A program made the position numbers and the translations under genes. The notes beneath the pieces were generated by a model. That model was given only the letters and a program-made list of their open reading frames with translations, was not told where the DNA came from and searched no databases. Shown piece after piece: positions 1 through 8,857 of a stretch of 62,655 nucleotides of DNA; position 1 is the stretch's first letter; each line of letters starts with the position of its first letter. The DNA is from Acidimicrobiia bacterium (GTDB taxonomy: Bacteria; Actinomycetota; Acidimicrobiia; Spongiisociales; UBA5794). The stretch lies in assembly GCA_029939995.1 (NCBI GenBank), contig JAOZRW010000009.1, positions 698 through 63,352 of the forward strand, read 5' to 3'.

Positions 1-30
1 CCCCCCGGGGTGGGGGGGGGGGCGACTCTA

Positions 31-48
31 CGGAGGGTGAAACCTCCG
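31..48 (-). terminator. Hairpin after the DUF3068 gene
   Basis: CGGAGG and CCTCCG form a perfect 6-bp stem around a 6-nt loop, 18 bp past the stop codon of the minus-strand envelope gene. There is no clear U-tract, so termination is inferred only from position and GC-rich stem. The preceding bases 1-22 are almost pure C/G runs. Confidence 0.4.
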
Positions 49-66
49 GGTGGTTGGACGTCCGGT

Positions 67-1119
67 CTACGCAGCAGCCTTCTCTTCTTCGTCCTCCTCG
101 GGCTTGTATACCCAGACGTAGTAGATGCCACCGATGATCCCAATGGCTCCCACCAAGATGAGGAGCAGCGGGATGTAGGTGCCGAACATGTTGAGCTGGC
201 TGATCGCGTCGTTCGCCTCATTGATCGCGTCCGTCACGGAAGCAGGCGACGTCACGTACTCGAGATGCTGAACCTCGGTCAACGGGACCGGGCCCGGCGC
301 GCCGGGGACCGTGAGAGCAGCCGCACGGGACTCCATCACGTGGATATCGATCAGCATGCCGGTCGTCGGCTCGACCCAGTAGGTCTTGTCGAACTGGAAC
401 GTGTAGGTCAACGGAACCGGATCCGGCATCGCTTCGAGGACCGGTCCGAGTTGCGCCATCGTCTCATCCGGAAGGCCGAGCGACGCGGCGAGCTGTCCCA
501 GCAGTTCCTTCGGCAGGGCCGGAGGGAACTGAGCGAGGAGCTCGGGATCGACGATGACGTCGGGACCCGAAGCCCCGTGGTACCTGTACGTGTTGATCCC
601 GGCGTGCTCTTCCTCTCCCTCGTAGGCGAGGACGACCGTCTGCTGTGTGTCGCCGTTCCATCCGATGTAGTCCCGTCCCTCGGATCCGATCGGCCATCCG
701 ATGACGATCCCTTCACGCGGCGTGATGCGGACGTCGCCCGAGAAATCCTCGATCGAATCCATCGTCGTACGGTCGATCGCATAGATACTCAGAGACTCGG
801 CCAGCGGTCCCTGCGGAGAGCTCATCACCGCGTGGTCCGAGACGATGGCCCCGTTGTTCCCGCCGACCTCGAGGGTCTTGACCGTACGCTCGATCGTGAC
901 CGGGATGTTCTTCAGGAACAGGTTCCCCAGATCACCGGTCTCGAGCGCGGCCGCGTTCATCATCACGGCGAGTTCGCCTTCGTAGTTCCGGGTGCTGTCG
1001 ACGTCGGCGGGGAACTTTGCCTGGCCGGGAAGAACCACGTACTTGACTCCGAGACCTGCAAGCAGCAGGACCACTCCGAGCACCAGAATCGTGATGCCTA
1101 TACCTTTGTTTTTGCCCAT
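67..1119 (-). CDS. DUF3068 (PorA-type) membrane-anchored envelope protein
   Basis: The 350-aa product begins MGKNKG and carries an N-terminal hydrophobic segment at about residues 5-27, a long extracytoplasmic region and a second hydrophobic segment near the C-terminus (LLILVGAIGIIGGIYYVWV) before an acidic tail. This two-helix architecture and the sequence feel of the middle match the actinobacterial DUF3068/PorA family, whose molecular role is poorly defined. I start it at ATG 1119 rather than the ORF-track start because GGAAGTGGAG sits just upstream and the hydrophobic segment then lies at the N-terminus. It diverges from oleA across about 200 bp and no functional link is evident. Confidence 0.75.
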   Translation of the reverse strand: MGKNKGIGITILVLGVVLLLAGLGVKYVVLPGQAKFPADVDSTRNYEGELAVMMNAAALETGDLGNLFLKNIPVTIERTVKTLEVGGNNGAIVSDHAVMSSPQGPLAESLSIYAIDRTTMDSIEDFSGDVRITPREGIVIGWPIGSEGRDYIGWNGDTQQTVVLAYEGEEEHAGINTYRYHGASGPDVIVDPELLAQFPPALPKELLGQLAASLGLPDETMAQLGPVLEAMPDPVPLTYTFQFDKTYWVEPTTGMLIDIHVMESRAAALTVPGAPGPVPLTEVQHLEYVTSPASVTDAINEANDAISQLNMFGTYIPLLLILVGAIGIIGGIYYVWVYKPEEDEEEKAAA

Positions 1120-1322
1120 GTGTACTCCACTTCCGTCGCTTATCCGTCTCGGTATTGTCTCTACGCTCACTGACGTTAGTCCGTCGGAGAGGAGGCTTCG
1201 CTGATGGGATCTCGCAGTGACGCACATGCCCCCGGCACGAGCCTGTTCGTCGGCGGAGCTATCCGACGGGCTGTATCGGTCAGACCCTGCGACAATGACG
1301 GCTCCACAACGAAAGAGCCTTG

Positions 1323-2342
1323 ATGTCCGGGAACAGCATGTTCAGCCTCACCGACGTTGCGATCGTGTCGATCGCGCACGTCACCGCACCGGAGGTCATC
1401 CCCTCATCTCGGTTCGATGAGATCCTGTCCAAGATGTACAGCCGGACCGGGGCCCAGCCGGGTCTGCTCGAGAGCCTCGCGGGAATCGAGGAACGTCGCT
1501 GGTGGCCGGAGGGGTATCTCTTCACCGATGCGGCTGCAGCGGCGGGAGCGAAAGCCCTCGAGGACAGCGGCGTCCGGACCGACCAGATCGGCCTCCTCAT
1601 CGATACGTCGGTCTGCCGGGACCGGCTCGAACCGTCGTCCGCGGTGACCGTCCATCACGCCCTCGACCTTCCCAGTTGGTGCACGAGCTTCGACCTATCG
1701 AACGCGTGCCTCGGCTTCGTCAGCGCCATGCAGGTTGCCGGCAACATGATCGACGGCGGTCAGATCGACTACGCGCTGATCGTGGACGGCGAAGGCAGCC
1801 GGCAGCTTCAGGAGGCGACACTCGAACGGCTCGCCGGTGAAGACTCGACACTGGCGGATCTGTTCGCCGAGTTCGCTTCGCTGACGGTCGGATCCGGCGG
1901 CGCCGCCGCCGTGGTCGGACGGCACTCTGAGAATCCGGGCAGCCACAAGATCGTCGGCGGGATCTCGCGGGCCGACACCAGCCACCATGCCCTGTGCGTG
2001 GGAGACCTGGATCGGATGCGGACCGACACGAAGTCACTGCTCGACGCCGGCCTGCAGCTCTCGAAGGTCGCGTGGATCGACGCCGAGGAGCTCGGGTGGC
2101 TCGACGCAGATCGCTACATCATCCACCAGGTGTCCCAGGTGCACACCCGCATGCTCTGCGAGTATCTGGGCATCGATCAGACGAAAGTACCGCTCACGTT
2201 CCCGACACTCGGAAACGTCGGCCCGGCATCGATCCCCATCACCCTGTCGATGGAGGCCGAGTCACTGAAGGCGGGCGACAAGGTCCTGCTCCTCGGCATC
2301 GGCTCCGGACTCAACACATCGGCCGTCGAACTGACCTGGTGA
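1323..2342 (+). CDS. oleA: OleA, thiolase-fold acyl-CoA condensing enzyme for olefin synthesis
   Basis: This protein of about 339 aa has the thiolase/KAS III fold of OleA, which joins two long-chain acyl-CoAs head to head into a beta-keto acid. The catalytic cysteine lies in NACLGF (Cys about 129), with the partner His in IHQVS (about 268) and Asn in GNVGPAS (about 298). LIDTSV-RDRLEPS and DYALIVDGE also follow OleA closely. ATG 1323 is preceded by GAAAGAG; TTG 1320 and ATG 1338 are alternatives. The stop overlaps the next start as GTGA. The order oleA-oleBC-oleD supports the assignment over FabH. Confidence 0.92.
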   Translation: MSGNSMFSLTDVAIVSIAHVTAPEVIPSSRFDEILSKMYSRTGAQPGLLESLAGIEERRWWPEGYLFTDAAAAAGAKALEDSGVRTDQIGLLIDTSVCRDRLEPSSAVTVHHALDLPSWCTSFDLSNACLGFVSAMQVAGNMIDGGQIDYALIVDGEGSRQLQEATLERLAGEDSTLADLFAEFASLTVGSGGAAAVVGRHSENPGSHKIVGGISRADTSHHALCVGDLDRMRTDTKSLLDAGLQLSKVAWIDAEELGWLDADRYIIHQVSQVHTRMLCEYLGIDQTKVPLTFPTLGNVGPASIPITLSMEAESLKAGDKVLLLGIGSGLNTSAVELTW

Positions 2343-4909
2343 AGCCCGGAGCTGCCGCGCCCGCGGAACTGCCGCCGCCAGGCCTCGACGGCCTCGAACC
2401 TCGTTGGTCCCGGCTGGTCACGACGCCGACGCTCGACGGTGTCGGCCGGACCTGGCACGTGCTCGACAACCGGACGGACGACCCGATCGTCACGTTGCTT
2501 TGCGTGCACGGCAACCCGACATGGTCCTATCTGTGGCGAGATCTGCTTGCCCGGGCACCCTCGAACGTGCGCGTCGTCGCCGTCGATCAGCTCGACATGG
2601 GATTCTCGGAGCGGACCGGCACGGTTCGCCGACTCGCCCAGCGCATCGACGACCTCGAGGCGCTCACCGACGAACTGGGCCTCACAGGCCCGGTCGTCAC
2701 CGTGGCCCACGACTGGGGCGGGCCGATAGCGCTCGGGTGGGCCGAGCGGCACGTCGATCAAGTGACCGGCGTCGTGCTCATGAACACCGCCGTTCACCAA
2801 CCGGAGGAGTCGCACGCTCCCGGGATCATCCGCCTGGTCAGGGCCCCCGGCGTGCTGCGCAGGGTATGTGAGACGACGCCGATCTTCGTGCGGGGAACGA
2901 TGGCGCTCACCCACCCGCGAGTTCCCCGCCCGGTACGGGAGGCATACGAAGCACCGTACCGGAGCGCCGATCGACGCGCCGCGATCACCGCCTTCGTCGA
3001 AGACATCCCTCTCGACGACCGACATCCCAGCCAGTGGGTTCTCGACCGGGTAGCGGCGGACCTCGATCTGCTCGCCGACATCCCCGTTCTACTGCTTTGG
3101 GGCCCCGCAGACCCGGTGTTCTCCGACCTGTATCTCAGGGATCTCGCCGAACGGCTCCCACAGGCAGAGATCCATCGGTTCATCGGCGCCGGGCACCTGA
3201 CGCCGGAGGACGCAGACGTGGCGTCCGCCGTGTTCGCATGGATCGGCCGCAGCGACGAGTCTGCCCCCCCTCCGACACCGGAAGAGAAACGCGTCCCGAT
3301 GTGGGCCAAGATCGATCGCCGGGCCGACGAAGAGGGCGTCGCGATCGTCGAGATGGGGAAGGACGGGCAGCAGACATCCAGGACGTTCAGCGAGTTCGCC
3401 GTCGACGTCCATCGCGTCGCCGCCGGCCTGTCCCTCTTCGGTGTGGAGAAGGGCGACCGGGTGGCGTTGCTCGTGCCACCGGGTATCGACCTCGCCGTCT
3501 GCCTGTATGCCTGTTGGAGGATGGGGGCGGTCGTGGTAGTCGCCGATGCCGGGCTCGGGGCTCGCGGCATGAGCAAAGCGATGGCGAGCGCCAACCCTGC
3601 CTATCTGATCGGAAACACCCGGGCGCTGGCGGCCGCCCGGGCCATGCGATGGCCCGGCATCAAGATCTCGACCGAACCGGTCGGCAACGGCCGCAGGAGA
3701 CTGCTCCACGCGGAGACGACCCTCGACGACCTGAGGGCGTCCGGCGAGGACGCGCCGGAACCCACGGCCCCGGGGTCGGGGGACGTCGGTGCGGTGGGGT
3801 TCACGTCGGGGGCCACCGGCCCGGCGAAAGGCGTCGTCTACCGGCATCACCAGCTCGAAGCGCAGCGCGACGCGCTGATCGATCTCTACGGCATCGGTCC
3901 CGACGACAGCTTCGTCGCGGCATTCGGCCCGTTCGCCCTTCTCGGGCCGGCCCTCGGCATCCCGTCCGTCGTACCGGAGATGAAGGTCACGGAACCGGGG
4001 AGCCTGAGCGCCACAGCCCTTGCGGAGGCGGCGCGCTCGGTCGACGCGACCCTCGTGTTCGCCTCACCCGCCGCGCTGACGAACGTCGTTCGAACCGCCG
4101 GGAAGATGTCGGCGGATCAGATAGCGGTGCTCCGAAGGGCCAGGCTCCTGATGTCTGCGGGTGCTCCGGTGCGGGCTTCGGTGCTCCGATCCATGACCGG
4201 GATCATGCCCGACGCCGAGATGCACACGCCGTACGGGATGACGGAGGTACTGCCGGTCGCCGACATCAGCCTGACCGAGATCGAGCACCTGCCCGGGGGC
4301 GAGGGAGTCTGCGTCGGCCATCCGGTCCCCGGCGTCGACGTGGCGATCAGCAGTCTCGACGAACGAGGCGTCGCCGCCGGCGAACTCAGCGACGAACCCT
4401 TCGTCGTCGGCGAAGTGTGCATCCGGGCGCCGCACATGCGAGACGGCTACGACAACCTCTGGGTGACGGAGAACGACGCATCGCGGCCGGAAGGCTGGCA
4501 CCGAAGCGGCGACGTCGGCCACCTCGACGCCGACGGGAGGCTCTGGATCGAGGGGCGTATCGGACACGTCGTGACGACGCCTTCGGGCCCGGTCACGCCG
4601 GTGGGGATCGAGCATGCGGTCGCCGACCTTCCCGAGGTCGCCCTCGCGGCCGTCGTCGGCGTCGGACCTCCCGGTACCCAGCGGGTCATCGTCGTGCTGG
4701 AACCCGTCGACCGGGTGCCCCGTTCGCGTCTCGCCGATGAGGGTCTGTCCGACCGTGTCAGAGCCTGCGCCGACTCGGTGGACGTCTCCGCCGTTCTCGT
4801 GGTTCCGGAGATTCCCGTGGACAAGCGTCACAATTCCAAGATCGACCGAACGCGGATCGCTCGCTGGGCCGAACGCGTGCTCGGGGGCGGTCGGATGGGC
4901 CCGATATGA
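2339..4909 (+). CDS. oleBC: OleBC fusion: beta-lactone decarboxylase plus beta-lactone synthetase
   Basis: The 856-aa protein fuses two consecutive olefin-pathway enzymes. Residues 20-305 are an alpha/beta hydrolase like OleB, with HGNPTWS, nucleophile Asp125 in HDWGG, acid Asp258 and His286 in GAGH. From about residue 320 an ANL-superfamily ligase like OleC follows, with the phosphate loop FTSGATGPAKG (488-498) and TPYGMTE. OleC closes the beta-hydroxy acid to a beta-lactone; OleB then decarboxylates it to a cis-olefin. Fused OleBC is known in actinobacteria. The ORF-track start lies inside oleA; GTG 2339 overlaps the oleA stop as GTGA, which indicates translational coupling. Confidence 0.92.
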   Translation: MKPGAAAPAELPPPGLDGLEPRWSRLVTTPTLDGVGRTWHVLDNRTDDPIVTLLCVHGNPTWSYLWRDLLARAPSNVRVVAVDQLDMGFSERTGTVRRLAQRIDDLEALTDELGLTGPVVTVAHDWGGPIALGWAERHVDQVTGVVLMNTAVHQPEESHAPGIIRLVRAPGVLRRVCETTPIFVRGTMALTHPRVPRPVREAYEAPYRSADRRAAITAFVEDIPLDDRHPSQWVLDRVAADLDLLADIPVLLLWGPADPVFSDLYLRDLAERLPQAEIHRFIGAGHLTPEDADVASAVFAWIGRSDESAPPPTPEEKRVPMWAKIDRRADEEGVAIVEMGKDGQQTSRTFSEFAVDVHRVAAGLSLFGVEKGDRVALLVPPGIDLAVCLYACWRMGAVVVVADAGLGARGMSKAMASANPAYLIGNTRALAAARAMRWPGIKISTEPVGNGRRRLLHAETTLDDLRASGEDAPEPTAPGSGDVGAVGFTSGATGPAKGVVYRHHQLEAQRDALIDLYGIGPDDSFVAAFGPFALLGPALGIPSVVPEMKVTEPGSLSATALAEAARSVDATLVFASPAALTNVVRTAGKMSADQIAVLRRARLLMSAGAPVRASVLRSMTGIMPDAEMHTPYGMTEVLPVADISLTEIEHLPGGEGVCVGHPVPGVDVAISSLDERGVAAGELSDEPFVVGEVCIRAPHMRDGYDNLWVTENDASRPEGWHRSGDVGHLDADGRLWIEGRIGHVVTTPSGPVTPVGIEHAVADLPEVALAAVVGVGPPGTQRVIVVLEPVDRVPRSRLADEGLSDRVRACADSVDVSAVLVVPEIPVDKRHNSKIDRTRIARWAERVLGGGRMGPI

Positions 4910-5877
4910 GGGTCCTCGTCACCGGCTCGACGAGCTTGATCGGTCGACACGTCGTCCGCCGCCTCCTCGAGCGCGGCGATACCGTGTGGACGCTCCAGCG
5001 AAGGCCGGGCGATGAACCCGGCGTCGTCGAGCATCTCGGTGACGTCACCGATCGGTCCACGGTGGAACGTGCCGTGGAAAGGGCCGAAGCCGTCATCCAC
5101 CTCGCAGCGCACGTGGCGGCGACCGGCCCATGGTCCCGATTCGCGACGACGAATATCGAAGGGACGCGCAACGTCACCGAGGCCGCGGCGAGCGCCGGCG
5201 TCGGCCGGTTCATCCACGTCTCGTCACCCTCCGTCGCACACGGCGGCGCATCCCTCGTCGGCGCGGCGGCCGAACCGGCCGATCCCGGGAACGCCCACGG
5301 GCCGTACGCGAGGAGCAAGGCCATGGCCGAGATCGTCGCGCTCGATGCCGGGTCGTCGGTGATGCCGGTCGTCGCCGTCCGCCCCCACCTCGTGTGGGGC
5401 CCCGGCGACACACAGCTCATCGGACGGATCGTGGACCGTGCCCGCTCCGGAAGGTTGGCGATCGTGGGAACGGGTGCTGCGCTGATCGACACCACGTACA
5501 TCGACAACGCCGCCGATGCGCTCGTCGCGGCGCTCGATCACGCCCCGTCGATCGGAACCAGGGCACTCGTCGTGACGAACGGCCAGCCGCGGCCGGTTCG
5601 CGAGATCATCGATCGGATCGTCGCAGCGGCCGGACTCGAGCCGCCGCGGATCACGGTCCCGTACCGGGTTGCACACGCCGGCGGTCGGATCGTCGAGCAG
5701 ATCTGGGACCGACGCGGCCGTGACGACGATCCGCCGATGACGTCGTTCCTGGCGGAGCAACTGGGCACGGCCCACTGGTTCGATCAGCGTGAGACCCGTC
5801 GAGTGCTCCAGTGGGAGCCCGAGGTGAGCCTCAACGAGGGATTCCGGCGCCTTCGCACCTGGTTCGAATCGACCTAG
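4906..5877 (+). CDS. oleD: OleD, NADPH-dependent 2-alkyl-3-keto acid reductase
   Basis: The 323-aa protein is an extended short-chain dehydrogenase of the 3-beta-HSD type. It opens with a Rossmann signature (MRVLVTGSTSLIG) and has the catalytic YARSK (YxxxK) motif after a conserved HVSS strand. In the olefin pathway OleD reduces the OleA product to the 2-alkyl-3-hydroxy acid used by OleC. The ATG overlaps the oleBC stop as ATGA, so the three genes form one translationally coupled operon. The 3' end meets the convergent VanW gene with an 8-bp gap and no visible terminator. Confidence 0.9.
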   Translation: MRVLVTGSTSLIGRHVVRRLLERGDTVWTLQRRPGDEPGVVEHLGDVTDRSTVERAVERAEAVIHLAAHVAATGPWSRFATTNIEGTRNVTEAAASAGVGRFIHVSSPSVAHGGASLVGAAAEPADPGNAHGPYARSKAMAEIVALDAGSSVMPVVAVRPHLVWGPGDTQLIGRIVDRARSGRLAIVGTGAALIDTTYIDNAADALVAALDHAPSIGTRALVVTNGQPRPVREIIDRIVAAAGLEPPRITVPYRVAHAGGRIVEQIWDRRGRDDDPPMTSFLAEQLGTAHWFDQRETRRVLQWEPEVSLNEGFRRLRTWFEST

Positions 5878-5885
5878 CCGCCCGA

Positions 5886-7868
5886 TCAACCGCCGTCGGA
5901 CCCGCCGGCAGCCGTCGTCGTCGTTGTGCTCGCCGGGGGCTCCGTTGTCGTCGTGGTTGTGGTGGTTGTTGTCGTCGTCGTTGTAGACGTCGTGCTCGTG
6001 GGGGCTTCCGTTGTCGTCGTGGTTTCCTCGGGCACCGTCGTCGTGGTGGTCGTCGGCGGGACCGTTGTCGTCACGGTCGTCGGGGGAGCGGTGCACCGGG
6101 CCGAGCCGGAGACCGTCTTGCACGACGCAACCTGGATCTTCTTCGCACTGCCCCGGTATCGCCACGTGAACGGCTCGCGAACGACCGTGCCGTCCGGGTA
6201 GGTGATGACCCGGGTCACAGTCACCGTCCATCCCTGCGATCCGCGGCTCACGACCTTCTCGGTCCCTGGGCTGAGGGCCGGGTTCTCTTCGTAGATGACC
6301 CTCGGCTCGGTGAAGTTGCGACGCTCCGATCGCTCCGACGTGACCTTCAGGCCGCCGTTGTTCCCGAAGAACTTCACGGTGATCGTCGACGATGTGTGCG
6401 CCGTCTTGATGATGACGGGGGCGTTCGAGTTGTTCCGGAACACGACGTCTGGCTTGGGATACCCGAGCGTCGCCTCACGACCTTCCGGGTACTTCGAGAA
6501 GTAGATGCTGTGCGGCTGGTGCTCGACGTCCTCGTACCCGCCGAAGAACACGGCGTTGAAGAACGTCGTGCCGAACTGGCTGACCCCGCCGCCGACGTTC
6601 GTGGGGCTGTCGCAGCAGTAGACCTCGCCGTTGATGATGGCTCCGTCGCGCAGATACCCCTTCGCTTCTGTGCGTCTCCCGACGGCCTGGTTGATCGAGA
6701 ACGTCTCTCCCGGCCACACGATCATCCCGTCGACGGTGTCGGCCATGCGTTGGATGTTCTTCACCCGGTTCCTTCCCGGTGTCCGCGTGGTGAACTCCGA
6801 GACGAGAGTGAGCGGGCCCCAGGCTTCGACGTCCTCGGCGGTGATCCTCGGTTCGACGTCGTCCACGATCGGGAGGTCGCCGCGGCCGCCGTCGGCTGCG
6901 GCTTCCTGAATCGCGGAGGCCAGCGATTCGACGTCGACCCGCGTCCCGTTCTTCGGGGGAGTGATGGTGACGCGATTCGTCGCGACGCTCGCGTCGAGTT
7001 TCACCTCGACCGGGGGCTGTTCGAAGTCGGCCAGGCGGGACTCGAGAGATGCGGTGAGAACCTCCGGGTTCAACCCGACGTCGATCCGGGGCGTGCCGTC
7101 CGTGATGAAGTCGATCGTCACGGCGGAGGCCAGCTCATCGCGCGCTACCACGAGCGTGTAGTCGTAGTCGGCGTTGGTGAGGATGACGGGTTTGTCGATC
7201 AGTGATTCGATGGAGGTTGCAGCCGCGTCCAGGTCGGCCGCGGAGAACGCCGGGGGTCGGTCGATGAGAGGGAGGTCGGTCTGATCGCGCCGGTCGGACA
7301 CGAGCGTCGTCTGGACGATCTCGCGAGCAGCCTCCCGGTCGATACGCAGCCCGGGCCTCGGATAGTCGACGCGGACGCTTCCGTCGACGATCGAGATGTC
7401 GCCGTCGAAGGCCGGCTCGGCGATCGCCGCACGTTCCCACTGATCGAGATAGGCGTCGATCGCTTCGCCGTTGATCGTCACCGCGACCGGGATGTCGAGT
7501 GTCGTCGAGAAGCTCCGCATCCACGGGATGAGGCCTGAGACCACGCCGTGATCGGCTTCGGCAACGGCGACGGACAAGGCCGAATCGACGTCGGTGTCCA
7601 ACCCGACGTCGGCCGGGTCGAGTTGGAACTCTCTTCCGTTGACCACGAAGACGGCCGGGTCGGCGTAGCGCTCGTTCTCGTAGGAACGGATGACGGTCAG
7701 GGCCTCGTCGGGAGGTAGGCCGGCGACGTCGACTCCCGCGATCGATACGTTGCGGGGGAGCGTGCCGTCGTGGACCGAATGGTCGACCAGGTACACGGCC
7801 ATCGGGAGCATGAGGATGACGAGGGGCGCGAGGATCATCAGAACGATTCGTCCGGCTTTCGATGACAT
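5886..7868 (-). CDS. VanW family protein with Thr-rich tail
   Basis: The 660-aa product starts at ATG 7868, preceded by AAAGGAG. It has an N-terminal transmembrane or signal segment (about residues 4-26), repeated peptidoglycan-binding-like regions (YoaR type), a VanW domain recognised by PGETFSIN, GYLRDGAII and GGGVSQFGTTFFNA, then a G5-like segment. The last 90 residues are a low-complexity Thr/Pro/Glu tail. VanW proteins occur in Gram-positive cell envelopes but their activity is not settled, and the link to vancomycin resistance is by name only. The tail probably spans or decorates the wall. It converges with oleD. Confidence 0.85.
   Translation of the reverse strand: MSSKAGRIVLMILAPLVILMLPMAVYLVDHSVHDGTLPRNVSIAGVDVAGLPPDEALTVIRSYENERYADPAVFVVNGREFQLDPADVGLDTDVDSALSVAVAEADHGVVSGLIPWMRSFSTTLDIPVAVTINGEAIDAYLDQWERAAIAEPAFDGDISIVDGSVRVDYPRPGLRIDREAAREIVQTTLVSDRRDQTDLPLIDRPPAFSAADLDAAATSIESLIDKPVILTNADYDYTLVVARDELASAVTIDFITDGTPRIDVGLNPEVLTASLESRLADFEQPPVEVKLDASVATNRVTITPPKNGTRVDVESLASAIQEAAADGGRGDLPIVDDVEPRITAEDVEAWGPLTLVSEFTTRTPGRNRVKNIQRMADTVDGMIVWPGETFSINQAVGRRTEAKGYLRDGAIINGEVYCCDSPTNVGGGVSQFGTTFFNAVFFGGYEDVEHQPHSIYFSKYPEGREATLGYPKPDVVFRNNSNAPVIIKTAHTSSTITVKFFGNNGGLKVTSERSERRNFTEPRVIYEENPALSPGTEKVVSRGSQGWTVTVTRVITYPDGTVVREPFTWRYRGSAKKIQVASCKTVSGSARCTAPPTTVTTTVPPTTTTTTVPEETTTTTEAPTSTTSTTTTTTTTTTTTTTEPPASTTTTTAAGGSDGG
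5930..6085. repeat. Low-complexity GTT/GTC codon repeat encoding the VanW Thr tail
   Basis: On the plus strand this stretch is an irregular run of gtt/gtc/gtg triplets, read on the minus strand as Thr codons. A unit beginning GGGGGCT(T)CCGTTGTCGTCG occurs twice, about 65 bp apart, which suggests expansion by slippage or tandem duplication. Tail length may vary between strains. Confidence 0.75.
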
Positions 7869-7959
7869 CGTGCTCCTTTCCCTCTCTGGCAACGACCCGA
7901 AGGTGAGAGATGGAGAATATCCGCCGGAGCGGGTAACGATCCGGCCGTCCGGATCGTCG

Positions 7960-8796
7960 TCAGACGGTGGCGTCTTCGCTCCGCGGGGATGGGGCGACGG
8001 GGGCGGTCATCTTCAAGAACAGGACCAGAACGGGCACGAGATACGCCAGGTAGGCGACGGCCATCAGGAGCGATGGGGCGGGCGTCCACCCGAAGAGGCT
8101 CTTCAGGAATCGCCCGACGGCGTCCGTGGACGGATCGAGAATCCCGAGATCCCACACGTGCTCGCTCAGCGTCGGTATCACCCCGAGCTCCTGGAACTCG
8201 TGCACGCCTTTCGAGACGAGACCGGCGGCGAACACGATGATCAGGGCTCCCGTGAAACGGAAGAACGAGCGGAGATCGATGCGGGTGCTGCCGGCGTAGA
8301 AGAGGGCTCCGATGGCGATCGCTGCGAGCAGGCCGGCGATTCCCCCGATGAGCTGTGTTCCGGACGATCCGTCCCCGACGGTCGTGGAGATGAGGAAGAG
8401 CGACGATTCGATCCCTTCCCGAACCACCGCCACGAATGCGAGCGTCGCGAGAGCTGTGGCGCCTCCCGCCGCCAGTGCCGTGTCCACCTGCGAATGGAGG
8501 CGACCCTTGATCGAACGGGCCTGCCGGGCCATCCAGAAGATCATCCACGTGAGCAACCCTGCAGCGGACCACGCGATGACTCCCTCGGTGAACTGCTCGG
8601 CGGAGCCTTCGAGGCCGCCGAGGGTTGTCCACAACACGATCCCCACGGCGATGGAAACGAGGATCGCCGCGATCGCTCCCGCCCACACCCAGCGCGCCTC
8701 GCTCCGACGGTCGAGGCGATTGAGGTACCCGAGAAGGATCGCGACGATGATCGCCGCCTCGACGCCTTCACGAAGCATCACGAGGAACGCGGACAC
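7960..8796 (-). CDS. FTR1/EfeU-family iron permease
   Basis: The 278-aa integral membrane protein has about seven hydrophobic segments and the two REGxE iron-transport motifs of FTR1 permeases, REGVE (9-13) and REGIE (126-130). These glutamates pass Fe(III) through the membrane, usually beside a multicopper oxidase or EfeO/B partner. No such partner is adjacent, so it may act alone or with distant genes. The start is GTG 8796, which places REGVE at the expected distance. I see no Shine-Dalgarno. A perfect 28-bp palindrome 28 bp upstream is a likely operator, probably metal-responsive given the gene. Confidence 0.88.
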   Translation of the reverse strand: MSAFLVMLREGVEAAIIVAILLGYLNRLDRRSEARWVWAGAIAAILVSIAVGIVLWTTLGGLEGSAEQFTEGVIAWSAAGLLTWMIFWMARQARSIKGRLHSQVDTALAAGGATALATLAFVAVVREGIESSLFLISTTVGDGSSGTQLIGGIAGLLAAIAIGALFYAGSTRIDLRSFFRFTGALIIVFAAGLVSKGVHEFQELGVIPTLSEHVWDLGILDPSTDAVGRFLKSLFGWTPAPSLLMAVAYLAYLVPVLVLFLKMTAPVAPSPRSEDATV

Positions 8797-8823
8797 GGTT
8801 GGAGGTCTTTCGGTCGCCTACCT

Positions 8824-8851
8824 GATTACCACTACGACGCTAGTGGTAATC
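8824..8851. promoter_or_regulatory. Perfect 11-bp inverted repeat upstream of the iron permease
   Basis: GATTACCACTA, a 6-nt spacer (CGACGC) and TAGTGGTAATC form a perfect dyad, AT-rich against its surroundings. It lies between the stop of the E1-like gene and the GTG of the FTR1 gene, both on the minus strand. A terminator would be expected to be GC-rich with a T-tract. An operator for a metal-dependent or TetR-like repressor fits better. It does not match the Fur or IdeR consensus that I know. Confidence 0.6.
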
Positions 8852-8857
8852 GTCGGT

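Noticed and set aside
5930-6085. Possible CRISPR or tandem repeat array
   Set aside because: There are no constant repeats with unique spacers; it is a Thr-codon tract inside the VanW coding frame.
8824-8851. Palindrome as an intrinsic terminator of the E1-like gene
   Set aside because: The stem is AT-rich and no T-run follows on the minus strand, so I prefer an operator, though termination is not excluded.
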